64,000 bases of DNA from Vitis vinifera (Eukaryota; Streptophyta; Magnoliopsida; Vitales; Vitaceae): positions 1,377,001-1,441,000 of the forward strand of contig NC_081818.1 in assembly GCF_030704535.1 (NCBI RefSeq), given 5' to 3'. Shown in pieces: positions 1 through 13,852 of this stretch. Below the pieces are notes generated by a model that was given only the letters and a program-made list of their open reading frames with translations, was not told the DNA's origin and did no database searches. The first letter of the stretch is position 1; every line of letters starts with the position of its first letter. Made by a program: the position numbers and the translations under genes.

Positions 1-25
1 TTCATTGAAAACTAATATCAAATAC

Positions 26-519
26 CTTGTGCACGCCCCGGAAACCCCAACCCTTCCTGGGATCCACACCTTGGAGTTGCAAGTTAGGCTTCTCAGTAAC
101 CAAATCATTATCAGACTCTTCACCTTCACCATTCTTCCCATCACCATCGCCACCATCAAACGACACTGTTGAGTACCACGCCTTCGAGTTTTTTTGTACA
201 CCCACCACTAGAATACATCACAAAATAACCACAAATTATCAAGAAGGAAAACACCCATTTCCACAAATTCCTAGATACCCAAATATCGAATCCCAGTTCA
301 TATGATAAAACCTTCTTAGAACAATATACGATCAATCCGCTAAAATCTTCAATAGATGTTACTTTGGATTCGAACTAAACCCATAAACACCCATCAACAG
401 AGAAACGCTAATCTCAACTCGCATCACATAATGCAACAAAACCATATAGAGGGAATTTTACCGAGTGAAGTGGTGGGTCTGACTCGTAAAAACCTGGCGA
501 GGTTGGCAAGTGAACTCAT
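26..519 (-). CDS. MTSSB: Mitochondrial single-stranded DNA-binding protein, 5' part (2 exons, runs off left edge)
   Basis: Binds single-stranded DNA in mitochondria during replication and recombination (family knowledge). Exon 1 is 462-519 (ATG at 519-517, donor GT at 461-460) and exon 2 is 26-207 (acceptor AG at 209-208, donor GT at 25-24). Together they give 80 whole codons. The N-terminus is short, basic and rich in Ser, Leu and Arg, as expected of a mitochondrial presequence. An acidic Gly/Asp/Glu linker follows, then the motif GVDPRKGWGFRGVHK, which opens the OB-fold in plant mtSSBs. The rest of the OB-fold lies beyond base 1. The start was chosen because exon 1 splices in frame and supplies the targeting peptide; exon 2 alone has no ATG start. 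Its nearest neighbour is eIF3a, same strand, about 2.3 kb away. Confidence 0.85.
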
Positions 520-2808
520 AGTGAACTAGCATGCTACGGATACACTGTAAAGGGTTTATAAACGGAAGAATAAAGGGTTGAAGGAGGGTTTTAGAATAGA
601 TGCGGGTCGGGTTTAATAGTCCGGGTTATGGGGTATCCGGATCCACATTGTCAACATGCCATCCCATTTTGTATATCTAACCTGTCACTTTTTTTAACCA
701 TAAAAAATATTCGTTTTGGACAAAAATATCCTAACCTTTTCCTTACAAAAATCACATTTTCTTTTAAAATATATATGTAAATAATTAATATATTGAGGGC
801 AATTATGTCAAAATTATTACCAATGAGAAGTTTTAAAAATTAAATCATAAAATGAAAAGATGAAAAAATAAATAAATAAAGGCTTATGTAGACTTAACTA
901 ACACAATAAATTGATTTATGAGTTAAGTTGAATAAGAGTTTCGTGCATAAAAAAAATATAAAATATAAAATATAAAAATAAATTATCCAAAATAAGTAAA
1001 AATGTAATATTGAAATATAAAAATTTGTGGTAACTAATATAAACATATACGTACATTAAAATGCGTATAATTGAAAATATAAAAATAAATAAATAAATAA
1101 AATTATCTAAAAACGGGGAAGAAAAATTATCTGTTATTGAAAAATTCAATATTGGTAACTAAAAATTAAAAAATTAAAAAAAAATAAAACCAACAACATT
1201 TCTTGTTCATGTCACCAGAATTTAAAAACATTACTTTGAAAAATAATTTTATACTCAATATATTCCCCTTATTTTTAAAAAACAAATAAATAATGTATTA
1301 TCTCCGTTTTAAAAAATAAATAAATAGATAATACTTTTTTTCTTATTGCTGAAAATATTTCATCTTTAGTAAGATTTTGGACGTGTTGCTTATATATTTA
1401 CTTGTCCAATGGGTCATGATTATCGGCCCTTACTTAAAAATTGTGTTGGGTCGGGTTAACCCATGCAAACCAAATAGGTGACCCAACATGGCCCACAACC
1501 TCGCGGGCCAATTGTGCCCTGCCATGCCATACCATACCAACTGTACTAATTGTGTCATGCCGACAAGCTGTGCTAGTGGCCCATGGCCCACTTATTTTGT
1601 TAAAATTTTTAATTTAATTTTTAAGTCATTGTCTCTTAATTTTTTTTATTATTAAATGAAATTTCTTTTTGTTACTTTAAACATCTCTAATAATTATACT
1701 TTTTATTTTTTACATTAATATTTATCAAATTTTTAATTGTAAAATTTTTATAAATGTTAATTTTTTGTTTTTAAAAAAGGTATAAAAAATCATATTTGAA
1801 TTTGGTTTTTAATAATAATAATAATAATAAATTTAAAATAATGGAATATAAAAGGAAATGAAATATAAAAAATAATTATTTTATTCAATATTTCAACAAA
1901 TTACATGAAAAGAATAGAGAGAGAAAAAAAAAGTGAGAATTACATTTGACATGTAATAAAAAAGGAAAAAAGAAGAAAGAAAAAGTGATATTTGATAAGA
2001 TTAAGTAGGTCCAGCACACAACCCACTCCTTTGGACCGTCCCAGCCCAAATACTACAGTAAGTAGGTCGTGCCAGGCCTTGGGCCAAAATGAACAGCCTT
2101 ACCCATTGGACGCCTCTGAATAATAAAACTCTACTAAGCAAGAGCAGGTGTCATCCCAAGACCATGGAGCATTCTTCTTTTATCATGTGTCATGATTGTT
2201 TGAAAATTGTGAGGAAGGAAAAGAAAAATTATAGAAAAAAAAAAATTAAATTTAAAAATTATTTTTATATCCTTTTTTAAATTACTTTTTTGAAAACACA
2301 TAAATTTATAAATAATTTTAATTATATTTCTTTTCTTTTCATGTTTTTATGATAATTCAAACATGGGAAATCATCTTCTTTTAACATTATTTTTCTTAGC
2401 ATAACTTTCCTCGAATCAAACATGGTTTCCCAAGAAAATGTGAGAAAATAAAGAATGTGGAGAGTGGGAACCTGATGCCCAGAAGCATGCTTTATCGTAC
2501 AGAATGGCCGGATAGGTGTTAATCCACTAACTCTAAAAATCATTCAACAGAGCGGGGTGGAATATGTTATTATATCAAAAAGTTACTGGGAAAATTCAGA
2601 AGAAATTGTCTGGGACAAGAATATGTAATAAAAACTTGAAAGAAACTCAGAATTTTCAAGTACCCAAGTCCCCAAAATTTAACAACAATAAATATTCTCT
2701 AGAGTTTGGGATGTGCCATTGTCTACAAAATAAACCACTCACAACTAAACATGGATTTAAATTTAAATGGCCGCAGTCCAAGCAATCCAACCAAAGTGGT
2801 GTGTACCT
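520..2808. other. AT-rich intergenic region, possible non-autonomous element at about 1380-2110
   Basis: No convincing gene. Most of it is A/T-rich low-complexity sequence. The stretches near 1430-1600 and 2010-2090 are unusually rich in GGCCC/GGGCC words and flank an AT-rich core, which looks like a degraded non-autonomous DNA element. I could not define terminal repeats or a target-site duplication. The mtSSB promoter should lie just above 520. Confidence 0.35.
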
Positions 2809-5800
2809 TCAGCGTCTGGGGGAAGAAGACCAAGTAGAAGACCTTGAGCCACCACCTGAACCGAAAGAGCTTCCTCGGTCGTCTCTACGCCATCTGTCAC
2901 TCGGTTGAGGTGGACGATCGTCCTGCCTGCTGCCCCATCGATCGGATTCTGGATTAGGAGCCCCCCTGCTTCCCCATCGGTCGGGTTCTGGGGGTGGGGC
3001 CTGTACAGCACTTTCACCTCTCTCTCTACGAAACTTGGGCACATATTTTCCAGACGCTGGTGCGGCAGCAGCAGCAGCTGCAGCTGGAGCAGCAGATCCA
3101 GGCTCCAGCGGGCGACCTCCAGTAGGGGGCTCAGAAGGTTTGGGAGGCACCTCAGTTGGCCTACCCAAGAGAGCTTCTCTCCTAAGCTTTTCTTTTTCTT
3201 CCAGTTCCCGTTCTCTTTGCCTCTGCTTCTCAGCTATCTCATCCAACTTCGCCCTTCGTTCAGCTTCTTCTTTTCTCCGCCTCTCAGCCTCTACATATCC
3301 CAAAAGATACCCCAGATATGAAGGAATCATGACAAAGATTTCGGTATAAAGGACTTATTTGACCCCCCAAAATTAACTTGGAAACAGGGTATGATCAGAA
3401 GAAAAACTCATATCATTCCAAAAATATATGACAAAAGGGGTAAAGGCAAGAAACGCTAGTAAGTCAATCATGGCAAGAATGGCGAGGGTAATATGAAAAT
3501 ATAGAGGGGAAGAGAAATTAGAAGAGGAAAAAACCAGTGAAGGGGAAGGGGAATCATATCTCTAATTAGCAATTAGAAATCTGTAAGAGATTTGCATATG
3601 GTTTCTGCATTATTCATCATCATATTAAAATCTTTGTGAAATGATATGATTATTACTCAACTATTTCAGACCAGACTGGGTCTATGATGAACAAAATGTT
3701 GTGAACTGAAGTGTGACTCTGAAGAACTAGATCAATATAAAGAATATACCTTCACGCTTACGGGCTTCCTCCTCTTCACGTGCCTTTTTCATCCTTTCCT
3801 CTTCTGACCTCAAGTAGAATAACATCTTCCTCTTAGCTTCCCTCTCCTGTTTCCGACTCTGTATGATTTGACTGATTCGCTCCTCTCTCTCTGCTCTCAG
3901 TCTGCTATATTCTGCTTGCCGACGGTTCATAACTCTTTCCTGGAATATCATCTGAGGAAAAGACATCAATATTGTTTAGGAGTTACCAAGTAGAATCACT
4001 AGTGACAATATTTTCCATTAAAATGCTTGTGTGCAAACAGATGGAAGGCCAAGTTGAATCATCTACAAACATTAAGTAAGAGCTGTCCAAACAATTTTGG
4101 TTCCTGAAAGAGATGAAATATAAGCAACAAATAGCATATATCACACATGTTTCACGTCCACCCAAAGGAAATATAAGCAACAAACAGCATATATCACACA
4201 TGTTTCATGTCCCACCCAAAGGAACCATGGAAACCGATTCCAGAAACTCAAATGGGGCATGCAATAAGCCTAGATGATGATGCAAAGCAGATCTCTTCCA
4301 GATTGCACATCCAAATTCACCACATACAATCCACCATTGCTCAAGTAATAGAATCATAAAGATGAGAGCCCACCAGAAGTTCATCAGTTGTTTCCAAATG
4401 TTCAATTTTCCTCTATGAACCAAACATGCCAAACAATTTAGTTTGAGGAAACTACTTGAAATGAGAATTCAACTTAGATTCAGTGACTGGGAGAAGCCAA
4501 CAGAAATTCCTTAGCTCTTTTCCAAAATATTCTACCTTAGGTCACATTTTTAATATCGGCCCTCAACATCTATAGAATTAATAAGACTACATTCTATAAA
4601 AAAAAAAATTAGTAGAAGTGTCAACCTGCAAAAACCATTCTTAGAGACATTGATCTCACAAAGTTGGCAAATAAAGTTCTCCCTTGGGGACGCTCCTTAC
4701 ACTTCTTTGGATGTAAAATAAAGAGTTAAAGAATCAAAATGAACACTCAGGTTAAAATTGACAATTGGTGAGCATATCTTTTGGGGAAAAAGGAATTTGA
4801 AATAATATTTTGGGCTCTCCTAGGCTGTCAAAAAAGTTGATTTTGGTAATTTCAGATTCCCTTAATTTTAATTTTTTAACCCCTCTAACAAAACAGATGA
4901 TATTTCTTCTGATACCGAGTACCAGGTGAATTATACAGACTAAGTTGGAAGTTCTTAGAAGAAAAAGAAGAGGTGAGAAATCACCTTTTTGTCCAACATC
5001 CGGACCAGTCTATTTTTCTCCCTGAGGTCTCCATCGTGGCGCTGTCTACTGACTTCAATCTCTTGCTGAAAAGGAAAAACAAGGTGTAAACAACAGTACA
5101 GTTGAGAGGACACAAATTATAGCAGACATTTGGGGCTTGTGTGAAGTAACCAGAAAGGAAAGATAGACAAGGGAATATGAACATATAGGGATACTATCTA
5201 TAGTATTCAGAGAACATGATACAGTCCTCTGAATACTATAATATGGTGTTTTTAAGGGAAGAATGTCAGCAAACCCTAAATAAGTATACTGTGAAGGTAG
5301 AAATGGGAATAATTCAGACTATACCTGCTGCTCATGTTCATGAAACGCCTTCTCTTCCACTAGACGCTGTTGAAATGCAGCTTCAATTAAAGGAGCTGCC
5401 TCTTCTCTTTTAGCTCTTTCCAAATAATCCATTGTTTTCGCCAGTTTTTGCAACTTCTTCTCCATTTCCTGTCTCTCCCTAAGTTGCTCACTCAGGGCCA
5501 GCTCCATCAAAGATTGCTTGGTAACCTTTTCCTGAATATAGCAACAGTATTCCACATGTCAAATTTGGTTTTTCAACCCCATGGAAAATTAAGACTAACC
5601 AAAGCTATACTCACTCCCTCTGCAATAGGCTTCTTTCCCTTCTTTTTGCTACGCTTCTCAGCTTCCTGCAGTAGTGCCTGTGCTTCTTCAAGTTCCCGCT
5701 CCTCAATTTCTCTAAGGATCCTTTGAGTTTTCCTTTGCTCATACTCGGATGCAAGCCTTTTCTGTTCTGCCTCTTCAGTTATCTTTTGTAGCTTAAGCCT

Positions 5801-8800
5801 CTTTGACTCCTCCTCACGCTCCTTTAAAAACGAAATATAGTCCAAAAAGATTTGGACATTTTCAGACATAAATTATCAAATTCAAGTACATGCACTCAGA
5901 TAGCAGTTCACAAAAAAATACCATTTCCAACAGTTGGCGTTCTTGCTCTTCCTTGCGTTTCTCTATAATTGATTTCCGAGCAAGAAGCCTCTTGTGTTCC
6001 TTATCCACAGTCTCTGCTAAACCTGAAAGCATGTCACCCAATTTTGATGCTTTCTTGGCAGGTGGATGTATCAGAGCCCTTGCTTTATTTAAAAATTCAG
6101 CAAAAACAGTGAGGTGATCCCGCATCCTATCAGATTCAAGACCCTAGAAGCAAAAACACCATTAGTTAACAGAAATTATCAGAAAATGGAGCTTAATTAA
6201 TGTGACTCAAGCAAAAAATCAGTGTCCCATTAGACAACCAAAAAAATGCTACCAAGCAATGATGCAAGCACCATGCTAGAAGAGCCATTTAAACCAATTT
6301 TTCAAAATCAGAAAAAAAAAAAAAAAAAAAAAACCAGAATTATTGGAATATCAACTCAATAATAAGGCACAGTGACAATCATCCAAGAACAACCTACAGA
6401 GGTAGCATGGTAAAGTGAGAATTGGTTTTCCTATGTGCATGTGGATCTCTGCCCATAAATGTATGTGTGTTTGAGAGAGAGAGAGAGAGAGCAAACACTT
6501 GTCTGCTTACCCACTTGATTTACATTTATGAGCCTGTGTGCCTATCTTTATGTGCAACCGTGTGTGTGACAATGTGCTTGTGTGTGTGAGAGAGAGAGAA
6601 AGCAAGGATTCATCTCTGCATACCCATTTTATTAACATTTATGAGCCAGCACAGAGAACTTAGCTGGACCCAAAACAAGAAAGCAGCAGAAGGTTGATGG
6701 CATGTACAAAACTTACCAAATTTCCAAACAAGATGACACCCTTCATGTGGTCAACTTTCATTGCAATAAAGCCATGTTTGACAGCATCCACAGAGATCTT
6801 CTCCACGACAGAGAAATCAAAAAATTGGATCACCTTAGACAAGCTCTCAATTTTCATAGTCTGATACACTTGAGACACCTGGAGAAACAGAAAGTAAAGA
6901 TATTCCAAGCACAAAGAAAAGTGAGTACAATAAAACAGAAACGCGTAGTGCAGTAAAAACAGCAAATGCAAACTAAACAATAATAATGCACCTGCTGAAG
7001 CAACCTCAGGGTGGCAAGCTTTTCCAGGGCCGGAACATACTGGGACAGTTGCACTTCAGAAACAGAAGAAGCTGAAGAAAGCTTGCCCCCAAGTTTTGAA
7101 ATTTTTGCTAACAAGGGCTGTACCCTCGATGCAAGATCTAGAGGCAGAAATTCGTGCTCTAGAAGATGATACAGATCCTTTACCTCTTGAGTAACGCAGG
7201 TCATAACACCTTTAGAGACCTGTTAAATAACACCGAGATTCACCATTGTTCAGATTTAAAATAACCCTCTGTAAAATAAACCAATATAACAATGCACTCC
7301 TACTATAGCATCTTTTGTGATGTACCAAGAAATGTGCATCAGACACTATTTCAGGCACCAAGAGTGTACCAATTCATTTTGTTTTATGGACACTATGCTT
7401 CATATACCATTCACTGATGCAAGTGTTGTGTCCATGTTATATATAGACAGAAGATATAGCATGAGCAATGAAGACGATATCAACGACAATGAAGCAATAA
7501 TTAATAGCATGAGCTCTTTTTAGCATGAGCATGCACGCTTAATATAGTGGCTTATACAAGCCTGTTTCTTGAAAAAACAAAACAAAAATACAAATATTGA
7601 GGCGTGTTTTAGTAAAAAAAAAAAAATGAGGAAGTACAGAAGCCCATGAGGCCTGGCTCAAGTGGCTATAAGTTCAGGTGGGGATGGAGAGGTCCCAAGT
7701 GTAAATCCATATACATAGAAAAAGAATTACTATAAAAAAAATTAAGTACAAAAATTGGACAACAGTGCTGGCTCCAGACCAGGAAGATTAATTTAGGTTT
7801 TGGTAAGTAGAGCAGCAAAATAGCACCCAAAGAGATATAAAAATAAATAACACCAAATTGAGTTGTAGATTCCAAACACTCAAGAAATGATGTGTCCTAC
7901 GCACATCCAAATCTTTGGAAATGCAACACAAACAGGAAAGGAATTACATAACAGTATTGGACTCAGATCTTACCAGTTCTGAAAGAAGAGCAGACCGAGA
8001 TAGCTGGAAAAAGAGTCCATCGTCAGAATGAAAAAAATTGTTATACAATAACTCAAGCAAATCCAGTTAACAAATTTACATTACCACTTCTCTACCATCA
8101 AGTTTAGGTTCCAGATTGAATCCTATAAGATTAGCCATCCTGAGATTGCGCTCTTTCTCATTTTCTAGTTCCAAATGAGATGCACCACGTGTGAGATCAT
8201 AGGGAGTCACTGAAAGTGCAGCCAAAACAACAGATGATGCAATCAATTGCAAGTCCTTCTGACTTAAATTCTTATTGAAGCTCTTCTGCAATGAAAAAAG
8301 CTTGAACCATGCATAAGCATGATAGAGATGACTGGATGAAACCCAGAATATTTCTGTTAACTTGGCATAATAAACGACCATCAAAGATGCTTTGGGGGTT
8401 TTCTTAACCATGCACATCAATCCATGAATATCTTCAACAGAGCGAAACGCTTCCTGTGGGATACAAGAAGAAAAAAATGGTGAGAAACAGATAATATTTG
8501 AGACTACAAGATGCAAATGCAGTTACATCAATGGCCTTGTGCATTTATCTATGTCATTTACATATTTTTTTGATAAATAATAAAAGATAAAACTATATTG
8601 AAAAGAGACACCTAAACAATCTATGTCAATTACATATAAGACAAAAGATATCAACAAGAGGAATTCTTTTTGCCTTTTGACAATACTCCATGTGTACTTT
8701 TGGTGTGCTTTTTTGCGAGGTGCTGTTAATAATATGTATCTTGCCTATCCATGTGTATATAAGAGGAATACACAAACCTGCCAAAGTTCGAGTTCAGTAG

Positions 8801-10905
8801 CAATCTTTAGCTGCTCAAATCTCGTATCAAGATAAAGCTGTAAGCTTTCAGGAGCCGATAAGTCAGGTCGGTCCCTTTGGTCCCTATATTTGTTAAGGTT
8901 TGATAGATGATTTCTGATTATTTCACAGAGTCTGCGGAACTCTGTTGTTCGTTTGTATTGTTTGCAGAACTGGAAGGCCCGGTGTGCTGTCATCTGCACA
9001 AAGCATCAGAAGTTTAGAAAAGTTTCATCTCTTTAGTCATGAAATAGCGAATCAATCTCTGCAGCGCATCATTAAATCAAATACTTCTCAAATGAACCAT
9101 ACCCCTCACCATGATCACAATTGACATGTTATTCAAACACATTTTATATGTTAAAACACCCATGCATATTAAGATATAAGCAACATATAAGTACTTGGTT
9201 ACCAACAATGGATACAGTACTTCAGATTTGAAATAGGGATGGAAAATCATCAATCATGTTATTATTCCCAGTAAAAGACATTATTTAATATTATGTTGGT
9301 AAATTGGAAATAAAGATGGTAGGAACACAGAACAAGATTCATAGCATCTACATAATTCCAGTGCAGGTCTAGAGAAAAGTGCTTGTCATTCACAAATCGA
9401 CGTATGCCCCAGAAATCTAAATGCAGGCCATAGGCATTAACTACAGAGTCCTATGCCAAATCTAAGACTTCTGATAAGCAGATAAAGCAAAGACATTTCT
9501 AATGAACTTCAAGCAACCCACTGTCTTGACTTAATCATTCATCCTAGCCAACCACAAAAACGATGCAATGGTGATTCACTTAAACCAAATCCATTTTTCA
9601 CCTTCAATTAACCCTAAAATGTGCACAGACTAAGAGCCACCTTATTCCTCTAGACTACCTAAAAAAATATAGGATTAACAATCGCACAACCATTAAAGTA
9701 AATCTAGAAACCCATAACATATCCCTGAATTCCAAAACATGTAGAAACACTGCCATAGATAGTTGAAATGCAAAAAACATAAACCTTTAATAGTAACTAA
9801 TGTTTCAATAACAAAGTGTTTTAAGGAAGAAATACCGCATAAAGTGCTTCCAACTTTGAGTTGTTTCGTAATATTTCCAGCACTGTTCTATAGGTCTCCC
9901 ACAAAAATTTAAACCAAGGGGTAACAAGCTCACGGTCAGATCTATCCTTTCCTTTCTCTCCACTGACATAACTTAACATTAGATCTTCCGGTCTTTTATC
10001 TGCTTCAAGGTCATCAACATCAAGAGCTTCTTCCAGGGCCTGTGCCTGATTTCGTGCTTGTTCTGCTTTCTCAGTAGACAGATGCATGAAGTGTTTGATT
10101 ACTTCCTCCAAAGAAGTAACATTCACTTGTTGACATACAATACGGTATTGGATCAGACCATCCTTAGCAAACCTACCCCTCCGCATGTCAACACAAAGCT
10201 CTACATATTTGAACATGATCCTTTCAAGTGTCTTCTGCCAGGCTCGGTACCTCTTTGAGGTGATAAGATCATGAAGTGCTTGCAAGGCATCTTGCTTCTG
10301 CCCCACATTGATCAACTCTGCATCCATGCAATATACAAAGTTAGTTCAAATCCCATAAAAGAACAAGGCCAGTTTTGACACTGAACTATAGTTTGTTTAT
10401 TAACTAGAGGCACTAGAGCATATGATATGAATAAACAAGCATGAAACTTCAGGCTTCCAGTTACACCAGACTGCATATTCTAATTTCAGTGAAATATCTA
10501 CTGGGCATAAAAATGAGGCACACTCACTAGAAACTAGTCAAAAATTCAAAAGATTTAAAGAATAAGAAAAAAGCAGAACTGTATGAACCACATTTGCAAG
10601 CAACTTAAATTTCACACTTACTGTTAAGCAGAAACTAGCTAGATCTCTCAGATGTGATAATACAAAACGTGCCAAAGAAGGTTATATAAAACGTATTTAA
10701 CACAAAATTATTGCAACAAAAAATATAAGCTATCAAAGAAAGCAGGAAAAAGTAGACCAAATGCATAACCATACACGCATAAAACGACAATTACAAGTAA
10801 AAGTTAAGATGTTTGTTAGCCCAAAAAGGATAGCCATATTAGCAAATAAGAATTCATACCTTCAGCTCGCTTCAAAGCATTCTCTGGTTTGGCAAAAGTT
10901 GCCAT
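2809..10905 (-). CDS. EIF3A: Eukaryotic translation initiation factor 3 subunit A (13 coding exons, complete)
   Basis: Largest scaffold subunit of eIF3, acting in the cytosol in 43S assembly and mRNA recruitment. Coding exons, 5' to 3': 10860-10905, 9836-10317, 8778-8993, 8085-8453, 7974-8003, 6992-7219, 6717-6878, 5922-6143, 5615-5821, 5325-5531, 4985-5065, 3750-3951, 2809-3290. They sum to 978 codons including TGA (977 aa), close to the usual length in plants. The N-terminal half is the helical PCI-containing region (for example [15 protein letters not shown] and [10 protein letters not shown]). From exon 8 on it is a long charged coiled coil rich in E, K and R. The last exon has an alanine run, then RWGSR-type Arg/Gly/Asp-rich repeats. 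All introns are GT-AG. Exon 5 is a 30-nt microexon. No premature stops or frameshifts were seen. Confidence 0.95.
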
Positions 10906-12460
10906 ATTGACTAATCAGACTTTTAGCCTGTTCAAGGAATAGAAAGCAATGTGATATTAACAGCTGTGCCAAGGCATGATTGATCAAACCAAGTGAAAGA
11001 AAATAAAAATAAAATAAAATTGAGGTGGTATTGAATGAATTGGAATTACAAATGCAAGGAAACACTGCATCAAACAAAGATTATTAAAGAAAAAACAATC
11101 AAAGAATGAAACAATTTTTTCAGCATCCATAAAGATAAAACAACATAATGTAAAAGCTTGCAGAAAAATATGATCTACAAGAACAGCCTAGAACAATAAA
11201 CAAATAAAGAAGTACAAGTGGCACAAATAAATAACAAAATCCAGATATTCTTACAGTTGCATGATGCCTTTTAGATTGCAGTTATGCCACATAGTGGGAA
11301 TAAGGTTCCATTGCGAATTCAATTGTAGATTTCAGATAAAAACATTCAGGAGTATCATATATGTTCAGATTGCAAGCAATTGGAAATTCAGTCATAAAAA
11401 TCAAACAATTGTGGTGGCTATATGTGAAATTGGAGCATTTCAAATATCCCTATTTGTCATATAATCTATTAGCATCAACTCCAAAATCCAACAAGACAAC
11501 TGAAATCACCAGAATGTGGGTCTCTACAATCAATCTATTAGACTCTGTTTGTTACATTGGGAAACAAAAGTGGGAGATCACTTGTTGCCAAACTCCAACA
11601 TAAAAGAATCGAACCCATTGAAGAATTTACACAGCATCAGATGGATGAGAACTACATCTGGGAAATTGTCCTCCTAAAAATCTAAAAGAAGACATTTTTT
11701 TCTACTACATTCAACTAATCTTTCAATCAGTACAAGGGGGGAAAAACCTAATTTTTTGTATTGCAACAAAAAAATAATGGGTTTTATCAGTGCCACAATT
11801 CATGAGAGACCTAGAACCAAATCGGACCAAAAGAAAAAAAAAAAAAAAAAAAACATATTTTCTTAAGTATCGCCAAAACCGACAAAGAAGGGTTTCCCCG
11901 ATATCACTCGAACGATCTAAGTTTCATCATAACATAAACAGATTCTTAAATCCCACAAATTATACTCAGCGCCTCCAAATCCAGCTGATTCCAACCAAAT
12001 CTTCCATCCGCGGCCTTTTCTCCCAAAAACTCACACCATCACTTCAATAACAGATCCGCCGCAGTCCACAACCCCAAATCACTCAATTTTCCAGTCCAAA
12101 AACTTCTAATCCCTAAATGCCTAACGGCAGATCATGCGAATTCGATAATCGAGTGTACTCTCATCAACGGATGATTAGAACCAATCAAAATAGACCAAAT
12201 CTCCAGATTTCCCGATCCAAATACACAAACACATACAAGCTATTCAAACATGTAGAAAAAGATTCCACCAATGATATGAAGAATGAGATGAATAACAACA
12301 TGATAAAGAGAAAGAAGAACAAGAAGAAGAAGAGGGTTTAGGGTTAGGGTTACCTGGCTGCAGAGCAAGACGGCGTCGTTTCCGCCTTGTAAGAGACGAG
12401 AGTGTGGAGGAGATAAACAAAAGGCTAGGGTTTTAGCCCCTGACGACGAAGCCGTTTCGG
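10906..12460 (-). other. EIF3A: eIF3a 5'UTR with a 1.4-kb leader intron
   Basis: The start-codon exon extends upstream to an acceptor AG at 10929-10928, so 10906-10927 is 5'UTR. A matching donor (GT at 12353-12352) ends a non-coding first exon running up from 12354 to an undetermined start near 12440-12460. The intron between holds no gene. It has homopolymer A runs (about 11836-11852) and low-complexity AT sequence. Confidence 0.6.
12333..12351 (-). promoter_or_regulatory. Double telo-box at the first donor of the eIF3a leader
   Basis: Minus strand reads AACCCTAACCCTAAACCCT directly after the GT donor of the 5'UTR exon. A further AAAACCCTA lies in the leader near 12431. Telo-boxes (AAACCCTAA) recur in 5' regions of plant translation-apparatus genes and bind Myb-type telobox factors (established knowledge). 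A role here is inferred from position. Confidence 0.55.
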
Positions 12461-12689
12461 GTTATATTCTGACCCGAATCTATTCGGCCTCAAGGCCCAA
12501 CTCCACTGTTTGTTTTCAAGTTTGGGTTTGTCCCTCGTCGGGATAACTCATTTTAGGCAAGCTTCCTATTTATGGAGATTTGGTAATTTCTAATTTATTT
12601 TTATTTAGTAGTTGAATGGGATTTAAAATTAAAATAATTTTAAGAATGAATTATCTAAATGAGATTAAAATGGTATTTTCAACTGTTGT
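12461..12689. other. Intergenic, presumed eIF3a upstream region
   Basis: Short spacer above the eIF3a leader. The part next to the leader is GC-richer and the rest AT-rich. No gene is visible. Confidence 0.4.
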
Positions 12690-13660
12690 TCATGAGCTTC
12701 CATTCAATGACGAGTTCGCTTTTTATTTGAAGAATAATTTATTTATTAAGAAAATAACTTAGAGTCGTCACTTATTTTTGTTTTATTTTTAAAGGGTAAA
12801 CAAAATAAGAAAGAAAACTCTAAGTGTAGCTCTTTATTTTAGAAAATGTGGTCTATGAAAAATCAAATCGAGTTCGAGAGTTAGGTTATTTATCAGAAAG
12901 GTACGGTAAAGACCGTAGCATCCTTCTAAATCCCAAAAAACAAGTCTATATTAATAAAATGAAGCAATCATGACAATCGGTAAGGAAATCAATGGATACC
13001 CAGAACGATCATACACATATGGAAATAAAAACATGTATAAAGGAGAATCAAAGTGAGAGTGCAAGCATACCTTAGCTACAAGCGACAATGTGCTATCATG
13101 AAATGAGGTTAGTGCGCAATAATGAGCATAAATTATGTCACATGCATCACTAAACAAGACAAGGAATCTCCAAAAGCAAACATTGCACTTCAATCAATTT
13201 TATTTTTGTTTTAAATAAAACTTCTTTGATGTTGGACCACAACCAAAACCCAATTTATTTTTGCATGAATAAATTCCATAAGTTCCATCATTTGGAAAGA
13301 ATTAAATTCATGCTTATTTCAAAACATTTTCAAAGGATTTTTTTTTTAAACAATTTTTTTTTTTTTTTGAAAACCAATTTTTAAAAGGATGCATGAAGGT
13401 GGATGAGAAAACTTGTGAGCTTTGAAGAAGAGCATGGGAGGGTGGCCATGCAAAAATGAAGTTATGCACGTGAGCTCGGGGTACAACTGTGTTGAACTGT
13501 ATTAATAGGAAGAGTCTGGCAAACCAATCCCATTATTCTGGTGAAGACCCAATATTAAGAGAACATTATTGCTTCCGACTGTACTCTAGAAAACTCGTTT
13601 CTGACGCATTAAGATGAAGCGTCTTGAACACTTGGAGCACAGGTAGATGGATTTTCAAAC
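12690..13660. repeat. Dispersed repeat, copy A (LTR-retrotransposon-like fragment)
   Basis: No coding content. The part from about 13137 to 13660 recurs as a reverse complement at about 50856-51390, with long near-identical runs; for example, the stretch containing CAAGACAAGGAATCTCC at 13157-13173 has its complement near 51345-51361. Copy A continues outward to about 12690, where copy B does not. It looks like part of an LTR element or a large non-autonomous derivative. Its family and exact ends could not be determined. Confidence 0.6.
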
Positions 13661-13852
13661 ACGAGCGAGTCTACTTGTAAAATACACCCATGTCATCTTT
13701 CTTCTTTTATTGGAAACCAGGTACAATATTTTGGAAAAGAGATCAATGCAAGCTTATTCGAGATTCGGGATAGCAGTTGTAAGATCCTTAAGAGGCCACT
13801 TAGGAAAATTAGGCAAGGAAGTCATTCCTAAGGTTAAAGATCCCAGCCAAAG
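13661..13852. other. Unassigned segment between repeat copy A and the CSI1-like fragment
   Basis: Contains a 69-codon plus-strand open frame (13647-13856) with no recognisable motif. Possibly the interior of the same mobile element as copy A. Confidence 0.25.

Noticed and set aside
2905..3349. Long plus-strand open frames opposite the eIF3a last exon
   Set aside because: They are antisense shadows of the Arg/Gly/Glu-rich eIF3a C-terminus, with low-complexity Ser/Leu/Ala content and no family features.
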